Part shown: piece by piece, positions 28,764 through 38,652 of the stretch
How the letters are laid out: each line of letters opens with the position of its first letter
Position numbering within the stretch: position 1 is the first letter of the stretch
From: Azorhizobium doebereinerae UFLA1-100
Lineage (GTDB): Bacteria; Pseudomonadota; Alphaproteobacteria; Rhizobiales; Xanthobacteraceae
DNA: 64,000 nt
Direction: 5' to 3'
Assembly: GCF_000473085.1 (NCBI RefSeq)
Contig: NZ_AXBA01000010.1
Coordinates: forward strand, 110,128-174,127
The notes under the pieces: model-generated
Databases searched by the model: none
What the model was told of the DNA's origin: nothing
What the model saw: the letters and a program-made list of their open reading frames with translations, nothing else
Translations under genes and position numbers: made by a program

Positions 28764-30686
28764 ATGCCCGCCTTCGGTTTTCCGTTGCTGGTCTGGCTGA
28801 TGGCGGCGGTGGCTGCCGCCGCTGTCGCCGGGCGCGCGCTGCGCTGGCAGTGGGGCCGGCCGGCGCGGGTCGATTGGTGGGCCGGACTGCGCGCCGTGCC
28901 GAGGCGCTATCTGGTGGACGTGCATCACGTGGTGGCACGCGATTCCCAGGCGGCGCGCATGCACATGCTGGCGGCGGGGGGCCTGCTGGCGGGATCGGGC
29001 CTTGCGGCGCTCGGCGTGATCCCGCCGCTCGGGGCCTCCCGGCTCTGGTGGGCGGTGGTGGCGCTCGCCTTCGCCGTCATGCTCGCGGGGGCGTTCCTGG
29101 TCGGCGCGCGGCGCTTTCCCGTGCGTCCCGCGCGTCTCTCCGGCGGGCGGTTCCAACTGCTGCCCGTGCTGCTGCTGGGCTATGGGCTCGGCGGCTTCTG
29201 CCTAGCCGCCGGGGCGGCGGCGGGGTTGCCGGCGGGGCGCGCCGTGCTGGCGGTGACCGCGGGCTGCGGCCTCGCGCTGGCCTGGTTCACCGGCAAGGGG
29301 CCCATGCGCCACGCGGCGGCGGGGACGCTGCATCTGGCGGCCCATCCGCGTCCCGCGCGATTCGCGGGCCAGCGCGACGTGGCGCTCCAGCCGGTGGACC
29401 TGAATGCGGAGCGCCTGGGCGTCGAGACGCCGGCGGATTTCGCCTGGAACCGGCTGCTGGGCTTCGATGCCTGCGTGCAATGCGGCCGCTGCGAGACGGC
29501 CTGCCCGGCGTTCGCCGCCGGTCAGCCGCTGAACCCCAAGCGGCTGATCCAGGATCTCGTGGCCGCGCTGGAGCCGCCGGGCCCAGCGCCCGCCTATGCC
29601 GGCAGCCCCTATCCCAACGCCCGGCCGGTGGCGGGCCGGGGCGGGCGGCATGCGCCCATCATCGGCGCGGGGGCGATGATCCATCCCGATACGCTGTGGT
29701 CCTGCACCACTTGCCGGGCCTGCGTCGCGGAATGCCCGATGATGATCGAGCATGTGGATGCGGTCATCGACCTGCGCCGCCACCAGACGCTGATGCTGGG
29801 CGCCGTGCCCGAGAAGGCAGCGGCCCGGCTCGACGACCTGCGCGACACGGACGAGGCGAACGGCCACGGGCTCGCCGCCCGCGCCGATTTCGCCGCCGGC
29901 CTCGATGTGCCGGTGCTGGCGCCGGGCGGGCGGGCGGACGTGCTGCTGTGGCTGGGCGAGGGGGCCTATGACCTGCGCTACGGGCGCACGCTGCGGGCGC
30001 TGGTCCGCCTGCTGCGGGCGGCGGGGGTGGACTTCGCCATCCTCGGCGCGGCGGAGAAGGATTGCGGCGACATCGCCCGGCGCCTCGGCGACGAGGCGAC
30101 CTTTGCCCGCCTCGCGCGGGAGAATGTGGCGACGCTGGCGGGCGTGGGCTTCTCCCGCATCCTCACCGCCGATCCGCACGCGCTGAACAGCCTGCGCAAC
30201 GACTATCCCGCCTTCGGCGGCCGGTACGAGGTGTGGCACCACACCGCTTTCCTGGATGCCCTGGTGGCGGAGGGGCGGCTCGCGGTCGGCGCGCTCTCCG
30301 GCCAGACCGTCACCTATCACGACCCCTGCTATCTCGGCCGCTACAACGGCGAGGTGGAGGCGCCGCGCCGCCTACTGGATGCGCTGGGTCTCGCCCGCAC
30401 CGAGATGGCCCGCAGCGGCGCGCGCGCGCTCTGCTGCGGCGGAGGTGGCGGCGCGCCCTTGAGCGACGTCGCGGGCGACCGCCGCATTCCCGATTTACGC
30501 ATGGAGCAGGCCCGCGCCACGGGCGCCGCCCTGCTCGCGGTGGCCTGTCCCGGCTGCACCGCCATGCTGGAAGGCGTCACCGGCGCGCGGCCCGAGGTAC
30601 GCGACGTGGCCGAGCTGGTGCTCGCCGCCTGGGAGGCAGGGCAGGGTGCGCCGGCGAAACGCGCCGCTCTGGAGCTTCAGGCATGA
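28764..30686 (+). CDS. dgcB: Membrane Fe-S oxidoreductase, DgcB-type electron-transfer subunit
   Basis: 640 residues. Three to five hydrophobic helices in the first 190 residues anchor it in the membrane. Two [4Fe-4S] motifs follow (CVQCGRCETACPAF near 238; CTTCRACVAECPMM near 315) and two CCG-type domains (CCGGGGGAPL and ACPGCTAML) as in heterodisulfide-reductase-like proteins. It probably moves electrons from demethylation to quinone via the ETF. Its stop overlaps the etfA start (ATGA). Confidence 0.9.
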   Translation: MPAFGFPLLVWLMAAVAAAAVAGRALRWQWGRPARVDWWAGLRAVPRRYLVDVHHVVARDSQAARMHMLAAGGLLAGSGLAALGVIPPLGASRLWWAVVALAFAVMLAGAFLVGARRFPVRPARLSGGRFQLLPVLLLGYGLGGFCLAAGAAAGLPAGRAVLAVTAGCGLALAWFTGKGPMRHAAAGTLHLAAHPRPARFAGQRDVALQPVDLNAERLGVETPADFAWNRLLGFDACVQCGRCETACPAFAAGQPLNPKRLIQDLVAALEPPGPAPAYAGSPYPNARPVAGRGGRHAPIIGAGAMIHPDTLWSCTTCRACVAECPMMIEHVDAVIDLRRHQTLMLGAVPEKAAARLDDLRDTDEANGHGLAARADFAAGLDVPVLAPGGRADVLLWLGEGAYDLRYGRTLRALVRLLRAAGVDFAILGAAEKDCGDIARRLGDEATFARLARENVATLAGVGFSRILTADPHALNSLRNDYPAFGGRYEVWHHTAFLDALVAEGRLAVGALSGQTVTYHDPCYLGRYNGEVEAPRRLLDALGLARTEMARSGARALCCGGGGGAPLSDVAGDRRIPDLRMEQARATGAALLAVACPGCTAMLEGVTGARPEVRDVAELVLAAWEAGQGAPAKRAALELQA

Positions 30687-31882
30687 GCCGCCCGCGCCGC
30701 GATCCGCGCGCCGAGCGCGCCGCCCGCCTGGTGCCGTCCAAGGGGCGGCCGCGGCTGGCCCTTGGCCTGGCCGGCGGTTCCGTTCGGCCGCGCCGTGACC
30801 CGCGCGCGGAGCGGATCGCCCTGGAGGTCGAGGGCGCGGCGCGGCGGCGGTTCGATCTCGCCGCCACCGGGCAAGGGCCGGTGGCTGCCGTCGCGACACC
30901 GCGACCGGACGTGCCGGCGGCCGGCGCGGCACCGGAGCTGCGCCTCATCCCCAACCCCGCCTTCCTGGTCTTCGCGGTGGCGGATGCGTCGGACGGGCAT
31001 CTCACGGTCCAGGACCGCCAGGTGCTTGGTGCCGCGCGCGGGCTGGCGGATGCCGGTGGCGGCGCGGTGGTGCTGCTGTCCCCCAGCCTGCCGGAGGAGG
31101 CGGGCGCGGCGGGCGCCGACCGCAGTGCGCGGCTTGCGGTGGCCGATGATGCGGATGTGCGCGCCGACGCGCTGGTCGCCGCCATTACGACGCTTGGGCC
31201 GCGCCATGTGCTCTGGCCCGAGAGCCGGGCCGGGGGCGACCTTGCCCGACGCGTCGCCGTGCGCCTCGGCGAGGACCTGTTCTGCGGCGCCGAGCAGGTG
31301 AGCGCGAGCATCGTCTCCCGCCCGGCCAAGGGCGGGCGCGTGGAGCAGCGCCGGGCGCCGCCGCGCCTCGTCACCCTGGCGGACGGCGCCGCCGCGCCGC
31401 ATCGGCGCACGCGTCACGAGGCGCGGGTGCTGGACCTTCCCGCATCCGCTCCGCCGACCGACGGCAGCGCCATCCTGAGCGTGGAGGACATTCCCGCCGA
31501 TCCCTCGACCGTCGCGCTGGCGGAAGCGGATTTCGTGGTCTCGGCCGGCCATGGCGTCACGGATTTCGCCGGCTTCGGCGCGCTTGCGCGGGCGCTCGGC
31601 GCCACGCCGGGGGCGAGCCGCATGGTGTGCGATGCCGGCCTGATGCCGCGCGCGGCCCAGGTGGGCGCCTCCGGCACCGTGCTGGCGGCGCGCTGCTATT
31701 TCGCCCTCGGCATCGCCGGGGCGCCGCAGCACCTCCAGGGGGTAGCGGCCTGCGAGTATGTGGTGGCGGTGAATACCGATCTCCATGCAGCGATGGTCGA
31801 GCGGGCGGGGCTCGCCATCGTCGCCGACGCGCAGGAGGTGATGCCCGCGCTCATCGCCGCTCTGGCGGAGGAGGGGGCATGA
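30683..31882 (+). CDS. Electron transfer flavoprotein alpha subunit of the betaine cluster
   Basis: 399 residues with the C-terminal FAD-binding ETF-alpha fold (HGVTDFAGFGALARALGATPGASRMVCDAG; QVGASGTVLAARCYFALGIAGAPQHLQG; VVAVNTD). The N-terminal 75 residues are Arg-rich with a duplicated RPRRDPRAER motif (about 3-12 and 37-46) and precede the ETF domain. Coupled to dgcB and to the beta subunit by 4-bp overlaps. Confidence 0.92.
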   Translation: MSRPRRDPRAERAARLVPSKGRPRLALGLAGGSVRPRRDPRAERIALEVEGAARRRFDLAATGQGPVAAVATPRPDVPAAGAAPELRLIPNPAFLVFAVADASDGHLTVQDRQVLGAARGLADAGGGAVVLLSPSLPEEAGAAGADRSARLAVADDADVRADALVAAITTLGPRHVLWPESRAGGDLARRVAVRLGEDLFCGAEQVSASIVSRPAKGGRVEQRRAPPRLVTLADGAAAPHRRTRHEARVLDLPASAPPTDGSAILSVEDIPADPSTVALAEADFVVSAGHGVTDFAGFGALARALGATPGASRMVCDAGLMPRAAQVGASGTVLAARCYFALGIAGAPQHLQGVAACEYVVAVNTDLHAAMVERAGLAIVADAQEVMPALIAALAEEGA

Positions 31883-32643
31883 AGGCGATCGTGCTGCTGT
31901 CGCAGGGTGTCCACCCGGTGTCCGGCAAGTCCTGTCTGCCGCGCCCGGAGGCGCAGGCAGCGCGGCTCGCGGCGGGGCTCGATCCCCTGCCCACCGGCTT
32001 GCATGCCGGCCCCGGCCAGGAGGCGGTGCGCGAGGCCCTGGGGCGCGGCCTCGCCCATCTCACCCATCTGGCGATGGAGGACGGGGCCGATCCCGTGCCG
32101 GCGCTGGTCGCGGCGCTCGCGGCGGCGGCTCCCGACCTGGTGCTCGCCGGTCCGCGCGGGCAGGGCGGGGCCGATACCGGGCTCGTGCCCTATGCGCTCG
32201 CCCATGCGCTCGGCTGGCCGCTTGTTGCCGACCTCGTGGCGCTGGAGCCCGGCACCGAACCGGGTACGCTGAAGATCGAGCAGGCCCTGCCCAAGGGCGC
32301 GCGGCGGCGGATCGTCGTCCGCCTGCCCGCCGTGGTGACGGTCCATCCCGGCGCCCCGGCACCGCTGCCCTTCGCCTTCGGCCGGGCGCGGGCGGGCGGC
32401 ATGATCCGCCGCGCGGTCGCCACCCCGCCGCCGGCGCCCATAGAGGGCTTGATGGAGAAGTCCTACCGCAAGCGGCCGAAGGTGATGGGGCAGGCCGGCG
32501 GCACGGCCGCCGAGCGGCTCGCCGCCGTCACCGGCGGCGGGGCGGGGACGGGGCGGGTCCTGGTCAACCCGGCGCCGGGCGAAGCGGCGCGGGAGATCAT
32601 CGCCTTCCTGCGCGGCATCGGGGTGCTGAAGGCACGCGCCTGA
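31879..32643 (+). CDS. Electron transfer flavoprotein beta subunit of the betaine cluster
   Basis: 254-residue ETF-beta-like protein (MKAIVLLSQGVHPVSGK; DLVLAGPRGQGGADTGLVPYALAHALGWPLV; RRIVVRLPAVVTVHPG). Last gene of the gbcA-etfB run, ending 17 bp from the convergent betA. Together with the alpha subunit it is the likely electron acceptor of DgcA. Confidence 0.92.
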   Translation: MKAIVLLSQGVHPVSGKSCLPRPEAQAARLAAGLDPLPTGLHAGPGQEAVREALGRGLAHLTHLAMEDGADPVPALVAALAAAAPDLVLAGPRGQGGADTGLVPYALAHALGWPLVADLVALEPGTEPGTLKIEQALPKGARRRIVVRLPAVVTVHPGAPAPLPFAFGRARAGGMIRRAVATPPPAPIEGLMEKSYRKRPKVMGQAGGTAAERLAAVTGGGAGTGRVLVNPAPGEAAREIIAFLRGIGVLKARA

Positions 32644-32660
32644 CGGCGCCCTTCACCGGG

Positions 32661-34334
32661 TCAGCGCTGCGCGGTCTGCCAGTCCGGCGCGGTGTAGTAG
32701 GGCGCGTTGGAGGCGGCCAGCGGCGGCTTGCCGAGGATGATGTCGGCCGCCTTCTCACCGATCATGATGGTGGGGGCGTTGAGATTGCCTGTGGTGACGG
32801 ACGGCATGATGGAACTGTCCACCACGCGCAGGCCCTCCACGCCGATGACCTTAGTGTCCGGCGTCACCACCGCCATGGGGTCGTCCGCCTCGCCCATCCG
32901 GCAGCTGCAGGACGGGTGGAAGGCGCTCTCCACCTTCTCGCGGATGAAGGCGTCGATGGCGTCGTCCGAGGTCACGTCCGCGCCGGGCTGGATCTCCCGT
33001 CCGCGATAGGGATCGAACGCCGCCTGGGCGAAGATCTCGCGGGTGAGGCGCACGCAGGCGCGCATCTCGGCGATGTCGTCCTCATGGCCGAGATAGTTGA
33101 AGAAGATGCGTGGATGATCCTTCGGATCGCGCGATCTCAGCCGTACCCAGCCCCGGCTCTTGCTGCGCATCGGCCCCACATGGGCCTGGAAGCCGTGCTC
33201 GCTGGCGAGGCCCTTGCCGTCATAGGTCACGGCCAGCGGGATGAAATGATACTGGATGTCCGGATAGCGGATGCCGGCGCGCGAGCGGATGAAGCCGCAG
33301 GTCTCGAAATGGTTGCTGGCGCCGAGCCCGGTGCGGGTGAACAGCCATTGCGCGCCCACGAGGCCGCGCGGGATCAGGCCGGTGCTGGAATAGAGCGTGA
33401 TCGGCTGGGTGCAGGCCATCTGGAAGTAGAACTCCAGATGGTCCTGCAAATTCTCGCCGACGCCGGGCCGGTCGGCGCGCACCTCGATGCCCAGCAGCCG
33501 CAGTTCGCTGGCGGGCCCGATGCCGGAGAGCTTGAGCAGCTTGGGCGAATTGATCGGGCCGGCGGCGAGGATCACCTCGCGCCGCGCACGGGCTTCATGC
33601 GCGACCCCGTCCCGCTCGTAGCGCACGCCCACCGCCTGTCGCCCCTCGAACAGGATCTGCGAGACGAGGGCATGGGTGACAAGGCTGAGATTCGCCCGCT
33701 TCAGGGCGGGTTTCAGGTAGGCATTGGCGGCGGACCAGCGCACGCCGTCCTTCACCGTCATGTCCATGCGCCCGAAGCCGTCCTGCTGGGCGCCGTTGAT
33801 GTCGGCGGTGGCAGGATAGCCGGCCTGCTTGGCGGCGTCCACGAAGACATTGTAGAGCGGGTTCTCCGCCTTGCCATATTGCGTGGCGAGCGGGCCGGAG
33901 GCGCCGCGATAGGTGTCGCCCCCCTCCCGCCGGCTCTCGGCGCGCTGGAAATAGGGCAGCACGTGGCGATAGCCCCAGCCTGCCGCGCCTTCCTCCTCCC
34001 AGCGGTCGAAATCGTGCGGATTGCCGCGCACATAGACCATGCCGTTGACCGAGGACGAACCGCCGATCACCTTGCCGCGCGGGCACACCAGGCGGCGCCC
34101 GCCGAGGCCCGGCTCGGGCTCGGTCTCGAAGCCCCAATTGTACTTAGGCATGTTCATGGGGATGGACAGCGCCGCCGGCATCTGGATCAGCACCGAGCGG
34201 TCGGAGCCGCCGAACTCCAGCACCTGCACCGTATGCCGGCCATCCGCGGAGAGCCGGTCGGCCAGGACACTGCCGGCCGAGCCGGAGCCCACGATCACAT
34301 AGTCGAACGTTTCGGTGGCCACAGTGCGCTCCAT
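32661..34334 (-). CDS. betA: Choline dehydrogenase, GMC oxidoreductase
   Basis: 557-residue membrane-associated flavoenzyme oxidising choline to betaine aldehyde. It shows [20 protein letters not shown] (FAD fold, about 9-28), [37 protein letters not shown], and the C-terminal [10 protein letters not shown] and [15 protein letters not shown] catalytic regions. ATG 34334 overlaps the stop of the BetB coding region as TGATG. Confidence 0.95.
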   Translation of the reverse strand: MERTVATETFDYVIVGSGSAGSVLADRLSADGRHTVQVLEFGGSDRSVLIQMPAALSIPMNMPKYNWGFETEPEPGLGGRRLVCPRGKVIGGSSSVNGMVYVRGNPHDFDRWEEEGAAGWGYRHVLPYFQRAESRREGGDTYRGASGPLATQYGKAENPLYNVFVDAAKQAGYPATADINGAQQDGFGRMDMTVKDGVRWSAANAYLKPALKRANLSLVTHALVSQILFEGRQAVGVRYERDGVAHEARARREVILAAGPINSPKLLKLSGIGPASELRLLGIEVRADRPGVGENLQDHLEFYFQMACTQPITLYSSTGLIPRGLVGAQWLFTRTGLGASNHFETCGFIRSRAGIRYPDIQYHFIPLAVTYDGKGLASEHGFQAHVGPMRSKSRGWVRLRSRDPKDHPRIFFNYLGHEDDIAEMRACVRLTREIFAQAAFDPYRGREIQPGADVTSDDAIDAFIREKVESAFHPSCSCRMGEADDPMAVVTPDTKVIGVEGLRVVDSSIMPSVTTGNLNAPTIMIGEKAADIILGKPPLAASNAPYYTAPDWQTAQR

Positions 34335-36436
34335 CAATAGGGCGAGGCCACGGGGCCGAGATTGACGTAGACGCTCTTGATCTGGGTGTAGTGCTCGATG
34401 GCGGCACGGCCGTTCTCGCGCCCCAGGCCTGACTGCTTGAAGCCGCCGAACGGCAGCTCGATGGGCGTGATGTTGTACTGGTTGATCCAGCAGGTGCCCG
34501 CCTCAAGCCGGGCGATGACGCGGTGGGCGCGGGCGAGGTTGGTGGTGAACACGCCCGCCGCGAGGCCGAAGGCGGTGTCGTTGGCCCGCGCGATCACCTC
34601 GTCCTCGTCCTCGAAGCCGAGCACGGACATGACCGGGCCGAAGATCTCCTCGCGCACGTTCGGCATGTCGTCCGTGCAGTCCGCGAAGACGGTGGGGGCG
34701 ACGAACCAGCCGCGCTTCAGGACACCCGTCTCGACGCGGTGGCCGCCCGCCACGAGGCGCGCCCCGGCGGCCTTCGCGGCCTCGATATAGCCGAGCACCT
34801 TGCGCATGTGCGGCTCAGAAATGAGCGCGCCCACATGGGTGGTGGGATCGAGCGGATCGCCGACGATCATCTTCGCCGTGCGCTCCGCCAGTTGCGCCAG
34901 GAACGCCTCGTGGATGCCGGCGTGGACAAAGACGCGGGTGCCGTTGGAGCAGATCTCGCCGCCGGAATAGAAATTGCCCAGCATGGCGGCGGAGACCGCG
35001 TCCGTGATGTCGGCATCCTCGAACACGATCAGCGGCGACTTGCCGCCCAGTTCCAGCGTCACGTGCTTCAGCGTGGCGGCGGCATCCGCCATCACCTTCC
35101 GCCCGGTGCCGGCCTCGCCGGTGAGCGACACCTTGGCGATGCCGGGATGGCGGGTGAGCAGGCGGCCGGTCTCGGCGAAGCCCTGCACCACGTTGAACAC
35201 GCCGTCGGGCAGCCCCGCCTCGGTGAAGATCTCGGCCAGCTTCACGGCGGTGAGCGGGGTCAGCTCCGCCGGCTTGAAGATCATGGCGTTGCCGCAGGCC
35301 AGCGCCGGCGCCGCCTTCCAGCAGGCGATCTGGAGCGGATAGTTCCAGGCGCCGATGCCGGCCACGACACCCAGGGGCTCGCGCCGCGTATAGCCGAACG
35401 CCTCCGGGCCAAGGTCCACATGCTCGCCGGTGAGGGTGGGCGCGAGGCCGGCGAAATAGTCCAGGCAGTCGGCGCCGGACAGCACGTCCACGACGCTGGT
35501 TTCCTGGATCGGCTTGCCGGTGTCGAGCGTCTCCAGTCGCGCCAGCTCGTCATTGCGCGCGCGCAGCAGGTCGGCGGCGCGGCGCAGGATGCGGCCGCGC
35601 TCGGCCCCGGTCATGGCCGCCCATGTCTTCTGCCCGGCCTGCGCTGCGGCCACCGCCCGGTCCACCTCGGCGGGGCCGGCGATCTCGATTTCGGCAAGCA
35701 GCTCGCCGGTGGCCGGGTTGCGGGTGGCGAAGGTCGCCTTGTCCATGCTGGCCACGGGGCCGCCGCCGATCTGGTTGCGCACCGGGCCGGCCTGCGCGGT
35801 GGGCTCGGCCGGGAGCATCACGGTGCTCGGCCGGGGCGGGGCGGCGGCGATCTGGGAATCGGCGAAGGCGGTGGCGATGGTGCGGGCCACCACGCTGTCC
35901 GGCTCGCCCGCATTGGAGAGGGTGGCGCGCAGCCACAGGCCGTCGATGACCGCGGCGATGGATATGGCGATGCGCTGGGCGTCCTCCGGCGCCACCAGCC
36001 GCTTTAGCGCATGCACGAGGTCGGACAGCATGCGGCGCTGGTAGACGTTCTGCACCCGGGCGAAACGCTGCTCGTGGATGACCTGGCCCCAGAAGGCGAG
36101 CCAGACGCTGGAGGTGCGGCGGTCGAATTCCTCCGGCGCGAGATTGGCCTCGATCACCGCCTGCACCCGCTCGCGCGGGGTGCGGGCGGCGGCGAGGCGG
36201 CGGGCGGTGCCTTCCGCGAGGCGGCGCGCCAGGTGGCGCAGGGTGGCTTCCAGGAGGCCGTTCTTGTCGCCGAAATAATGCGCCACGAGGCCGGGGGAGA
36301 CGTTCGCCCGGCGGGCGATCTGCATCAGCGTGGTGGCGACGAAGCCGATGTCCGCAAGGCAGGCGATGGTGGCATCGATCAGTTGCTGACGCCGCGCATC
36401 CTCGGCCTCGGTGCGGGCGTGCGCTGCGTCTGCCAT
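34334..36436 (-). CDS. betB: BetI (TetR repressor) fused in frame to BetB (betaine-aldehyde dehydrogenase)
   Basis: One open frame of 700 residues. Residues 1-206 are a complete BetI-like TetR regulator (HTH near 35-57, [22 protein letters not shown]); residues 207-700 are a full-length NAD aldehyde dehydrogenase (E462 in [10 protein letters not shown]496 in [13 protein letters not shown]) turning betaine aldehyde into glycine betaine. An internal ATG at 35818 would give a 494-residue BetB of normal size. At that spot the DNA reads GTGATG, so TGATG, a stop-start overlap, exists one frame over, exactly like the betB/betA junction. The fusion may be real or reflect a one-base indel near the end of betI. 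AGGAGG precedes the 36436 start. Confidence 0.88.
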   Translation of the reverse strand: MADAAHARTEAEDARRQQLIDATIACLADIGFVATTLMQIARRANVSPGLVAHYFGDKNGLLEATLRHLARRLAEGTARRLAAARTPRERVQAVIEANLAPEEFDRRTSSVWLAFWGQVIHEQRFARVQNVYQRRMLSDLVHALKRLVAPEDAQRIAISIAAVIDGLWLRATLSNAGEPDSVVARTIATAFADSQIAAAPPRPSTVMLPAEPTAQAGPVRNQIGGGPVASMDKATFATRNPATGELLAEIEIAGPAEVDRAVAAAQAGQKTWAAMTGAERGRILRRAADLLRARNDELARLETLDTGKPIQETSVVDVLSGADCLDYFAGLAPTLTGEHVDLGPEAFGYTRREPLGVVAGIGAWNYPLQIACWKAAPALACGNAMIFKPAELTPLTAVKLAEIFTEAGLPDGVFNVVQGFAETGRLLTRHPGIAKVSLTGEAGTGRKVMADAAATLKHVTLELGGKSPLIVFEDADITDAVSAAMLGNFYSGGEICSNGTRVFVHAGIHEAFLAQLAERTAKMIVGDPLDPTTHVGALISEPHMRKVLGYIEAAKAAGARLVAGGHRVETGVLKRGWFVAPTVFADCTDDMPNVREEIFGPVMSVLGFEDEDEVIARANDTAFGLAAGVFTTNLARAHRVIARLEAGTCWINQYNITPIELPFGGFKQSGLGRENGRAAIEHYTQIKSVYVNLGPVASPY

Positions 36437-36749
36437 GACAAGCCTCCTGCGGTGAGTGCGTTGATTATACGTTCAATCATTCTCATGCCCAGCGCAAAAG
36501 ACGTGCAGTGAGTGCTTTGCTTCAGTCGCCCGCGGCTGGGCGGTGGCATATTGCAGTGCCTTACTTTTCATCGTTGAACGGGTAAATAATGCGCGTGACA
36601 AACCGCCGCGATGAGTCTTGAATGCTCGTTCAATGGAGCCCGTCCAATGTGGCCCGCGCAAGACGGCCGGAGCATCACGGCCGCCGCCTTCTTTCGAAGT
36701 GAAGGGGCCGCGCGTCGCCGGCCCTCCGTCTTTTCGTAGGGGAATGGAT
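36437..36749. promoter_or_regulatory. Divergent betI / choX control region with BetI-type operators
   Basis: 313 bp, AT-richer than its surroundings, no gene. Two similar 17-bp dyads, TTGATTATACGTTCAAT (36461-36477) and TTGAATGCTCGTTCAAT (36618-36634), and a short palindrome CGTT-G-AACG (36572-36580) resemble the TTGAACG-rich operators bound by BetI. One dyad lies next to each divergent gene, which would let BetI control both bet and cho genes in response to choline. Confidence 0.7.
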
Positions 36750-37715
36750 ATGACTGGCATTCGTGTGTTCAGGACATTGACCACCGCGCTGGCCGTGGGC
36801 GCGGCGCTGTTCGCCTTTGCCGGCGGCGCGGCCCGGGCCGCCGATGCGCCGGCCTGCAAGACGGTGCGCTTCGCCGATGTGGGCTGGACCGACATCGCCG
36901 CCACCACGGGCCTTGCCTCCACCCTTCTCAAGGGACTGGGCTATACGCCTAAGGTGCAGGTTCTGGCCGTGCCGGTGACCTATACGTCCATGAAGAACAA
37001 GGACATCGACGTCTTCCTGGGCAATTGGATGCCGACCATGGAAGCCGACCGCAAGCCCTATGTGGACGACAAGTCGGTGGAGGTGTTGAACGCCAATCTC
37101 GAAGGCGCGAAATACACTTTGGCCGTGCCCACCTATCTCTATGACGCGGGCCTCAAGAGCTTCGCCGACATCGCCAAGTTCAAGGACAAGCTGAAGGGCA
37201 AGATCTACGGCATCGAGCCGGGCAATGACGGCAACCGGCTGATCATCGGCATGATCAAGGACGACAAGTTCGGCCTCGGCAAGTTCGAGATCGTGGAATC
37301 CAGCGAGCAGGGCATGCTCTCGCAGGTAGAGCGCGCCACCAAGCGCAAGGACCCCATCGTCTTCCTCGGCTGGGAACCCCACCCGATGAACACCAAGTAT
37401 TCCATCAAGTATCTGGCCGGCGGCGACGACATCTTCGGGCCCGATCTCGGCGGCGCCACCATCTACACCAACGTGCGCGCCGGCTGGCTCGGCGAATGCC
37501 CCAATGCCGGGACGCTGATCAAGAACCTGAAGTTCAGCCTGCCGCTCGAAAACACCGTGATGGGCTATATCCTGTTCGACGGCATGGACGCGGACAAGGC
37601 GGCCGAGAAGTGGCTGAAGGCCAATCCGAAGGCGTGGGAGCCGTGGCTCGCCGGCGTCACCACCATCGACGGCAAGCCGGGCCTCGAAGCGGTGAAGAAA
37701 TCGCTGAAGATGTGA
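36750..37715 (+). CDS. choX: Choline/betaine ABC transporter, periplasmic binding protein (ChoX type)
   Basis: 321 residues: signal peptide (LTTALAVGAALFAFAGGAARA), then an OpuAC/ProX-like domain (VRFADVGWTDIAATTGLASTLL, VFLGNWMPTMEAD, GIEPGNDGNRLI, FLGWEPHPMNTKYSIKYL). ATG 36750 is preferred over 36744 because AGGGG at 36738-36742 would then be 7 nt away. First of choXWV and divergent from betI-betB-betA, fitting choline uptake feeding the Bet enzymes. Confidence 0.92.
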   Translation: MTGIRVFRTLTTALAVGAALFAFAGGAARAADAPACKTVRFADVGWTDIAATTGLASTLLKGLGYTPKVQVLAVPVTYTSMKNKDIDVFLGNWMPTMEADRKPYVDDKSVEVLNANLEGAKYTLAVPTYLYDAGLKSFADIAKFKDKLKGKIYGIEPGNDGNRLIIGMIKDDKFGLGKFEIVESSEQGMLSQVERATKRKDPIVFLGWEPHPMNTKYSIKYLAGGDDIFGPDLGGATIYTNVRAGWLGECPNAGTLIKNLKFSLPLENTVMGYILFDGMDADKAAEKWLKANPKAWEPWLAGVTTIDGKPGLEAVKKSLKM

Positions 37716-37721
37716 GCCGGG

Positions 37722-37753
37722 CCGCCGGCCGTCGCCCCCGCGGCGGCCGGCGG
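37722..37753 (+). terminator. Hairpin between choX and choW
   Basis: CCGCCGGCCG and CGGCCGGCGG form a perfect 10-bp stem with a 12-nt loop, 7 bp after the choX stop, with no U tract. Such intercistronic hairpins commonly keep binding-protein mRNA more abundant than permease mRNA. Confidence 0.6.
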
Positions 37754-37788
37754 ACGTTCATCCCATTCTCCAGGGCGGAGATCGGCCC

Positions 37789-38649
37789 ATGTATGACTGG
37801 CTCGTCGACCACAAGATCCCGCTCGGCCAATGGCTCAAGGCGGTGGTGGACTTCCTCAGCACCCATGCCCAGGCGGTGTTCGACCTCATCTCCGCTGTGC
37901 TCGGCTGGATGATCGGCAGCCTCACCGATCTGCTGCTGTTCGTGCCGCCGCTGCTGCTCATCGCGCTCTGCGCCATGGGGGCGTATCTCGTCCACCGCTC
38001 CATCGGGCTCGCGGTTTTCATCCTCGGGGCGCTGCTGCTGGTGGCCAACCTCGGCTATTGGGACGCCACCATCGAGACGCTGTCGCTGGTGCTGTGCGCC
38101 ACCTTCGTCTGCGTGCTGATCGGCGTGCCGGTGGGCATCGCCGCGGCGCACCGGCCCTGGCTCTACACCGCCATCCGGCCGGTGCTGGACCTGATGCAGA
38201 CCATCCCCACCTTCGTCTATCTCATTCCCACCCTGGTGCTGTTCGGCCTCGGCGTGGTGCCGGGCCTCATCTCCACGGTGATCTTCGCGCTGCCGGCGCC
38301 CATCCGCCTCACCCACCTCGGTATCTCCTCCGTGCCCTCGGCGCTGGTGGAGGCGGGCGAGGCGTTCGGCGCCACCCGGCGGCAGCTGCTGTTCAAGGTG
38401 GAACTGCCTTATGCGCTGCCCACCATCATGGCCGGCATCACCCAGTGCATCATGCTCAGCCTCTCCATGGTGGTCATCGCCGCCTTGGTCGGCTCGGATG
38501 GGCTCGGCAAGCCGGTGGTGCGGGCGCTCAACACCGTGAACGTGTCCATGGGCTTCGAGGCCGGCATGGCCATCGTCATCCTCGCCATCGTGCTCGACCG
38601 CGTGTGCAAGCGGCCGGACCGCGCCGCGCGCCGCTCCCGGAAGGCCTGA
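37789..38649 (+). CDS. choW: Choline ABC transporter permease (ChoW type)
   Basis: 286 residues with about six hydrophobic helices and the permease coupling loop EAGEAFGATRRQLLFKVELPYALP. TIPTFVYLIPTLVLFGLG is typical of ProW/ChoW. GGAG lies 8 nt before the ATG; choV follows after 3 bp. Confidence 0.94.
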   Translation: MYDWLVDHKIPLGQWLKAVVDFLSTHAQAVFDLISAVLGWMIGSLTDLLLFVPPLLLIALCAMGAYLVHRSIGLAVFILGALLLVANLGYWDATIETLSLVLCATFVCVLIGVPVGIAAAHRPWLYTAIRPVLDLMQTIPTFVYLIPTLVLFGLGVVPGLISTVIFALPAPIRLTHLGISSVPSALVEAGEAFGATRRQLLFKVELPYALPTIMAGITQCIMLSLSMVVIAALVGSDGLGKPVVRALNTVNVSMGFEAGMAIVILAIVLDRVCKRPDRAARRSRKA

Positions 38650-38652
38650 CCC

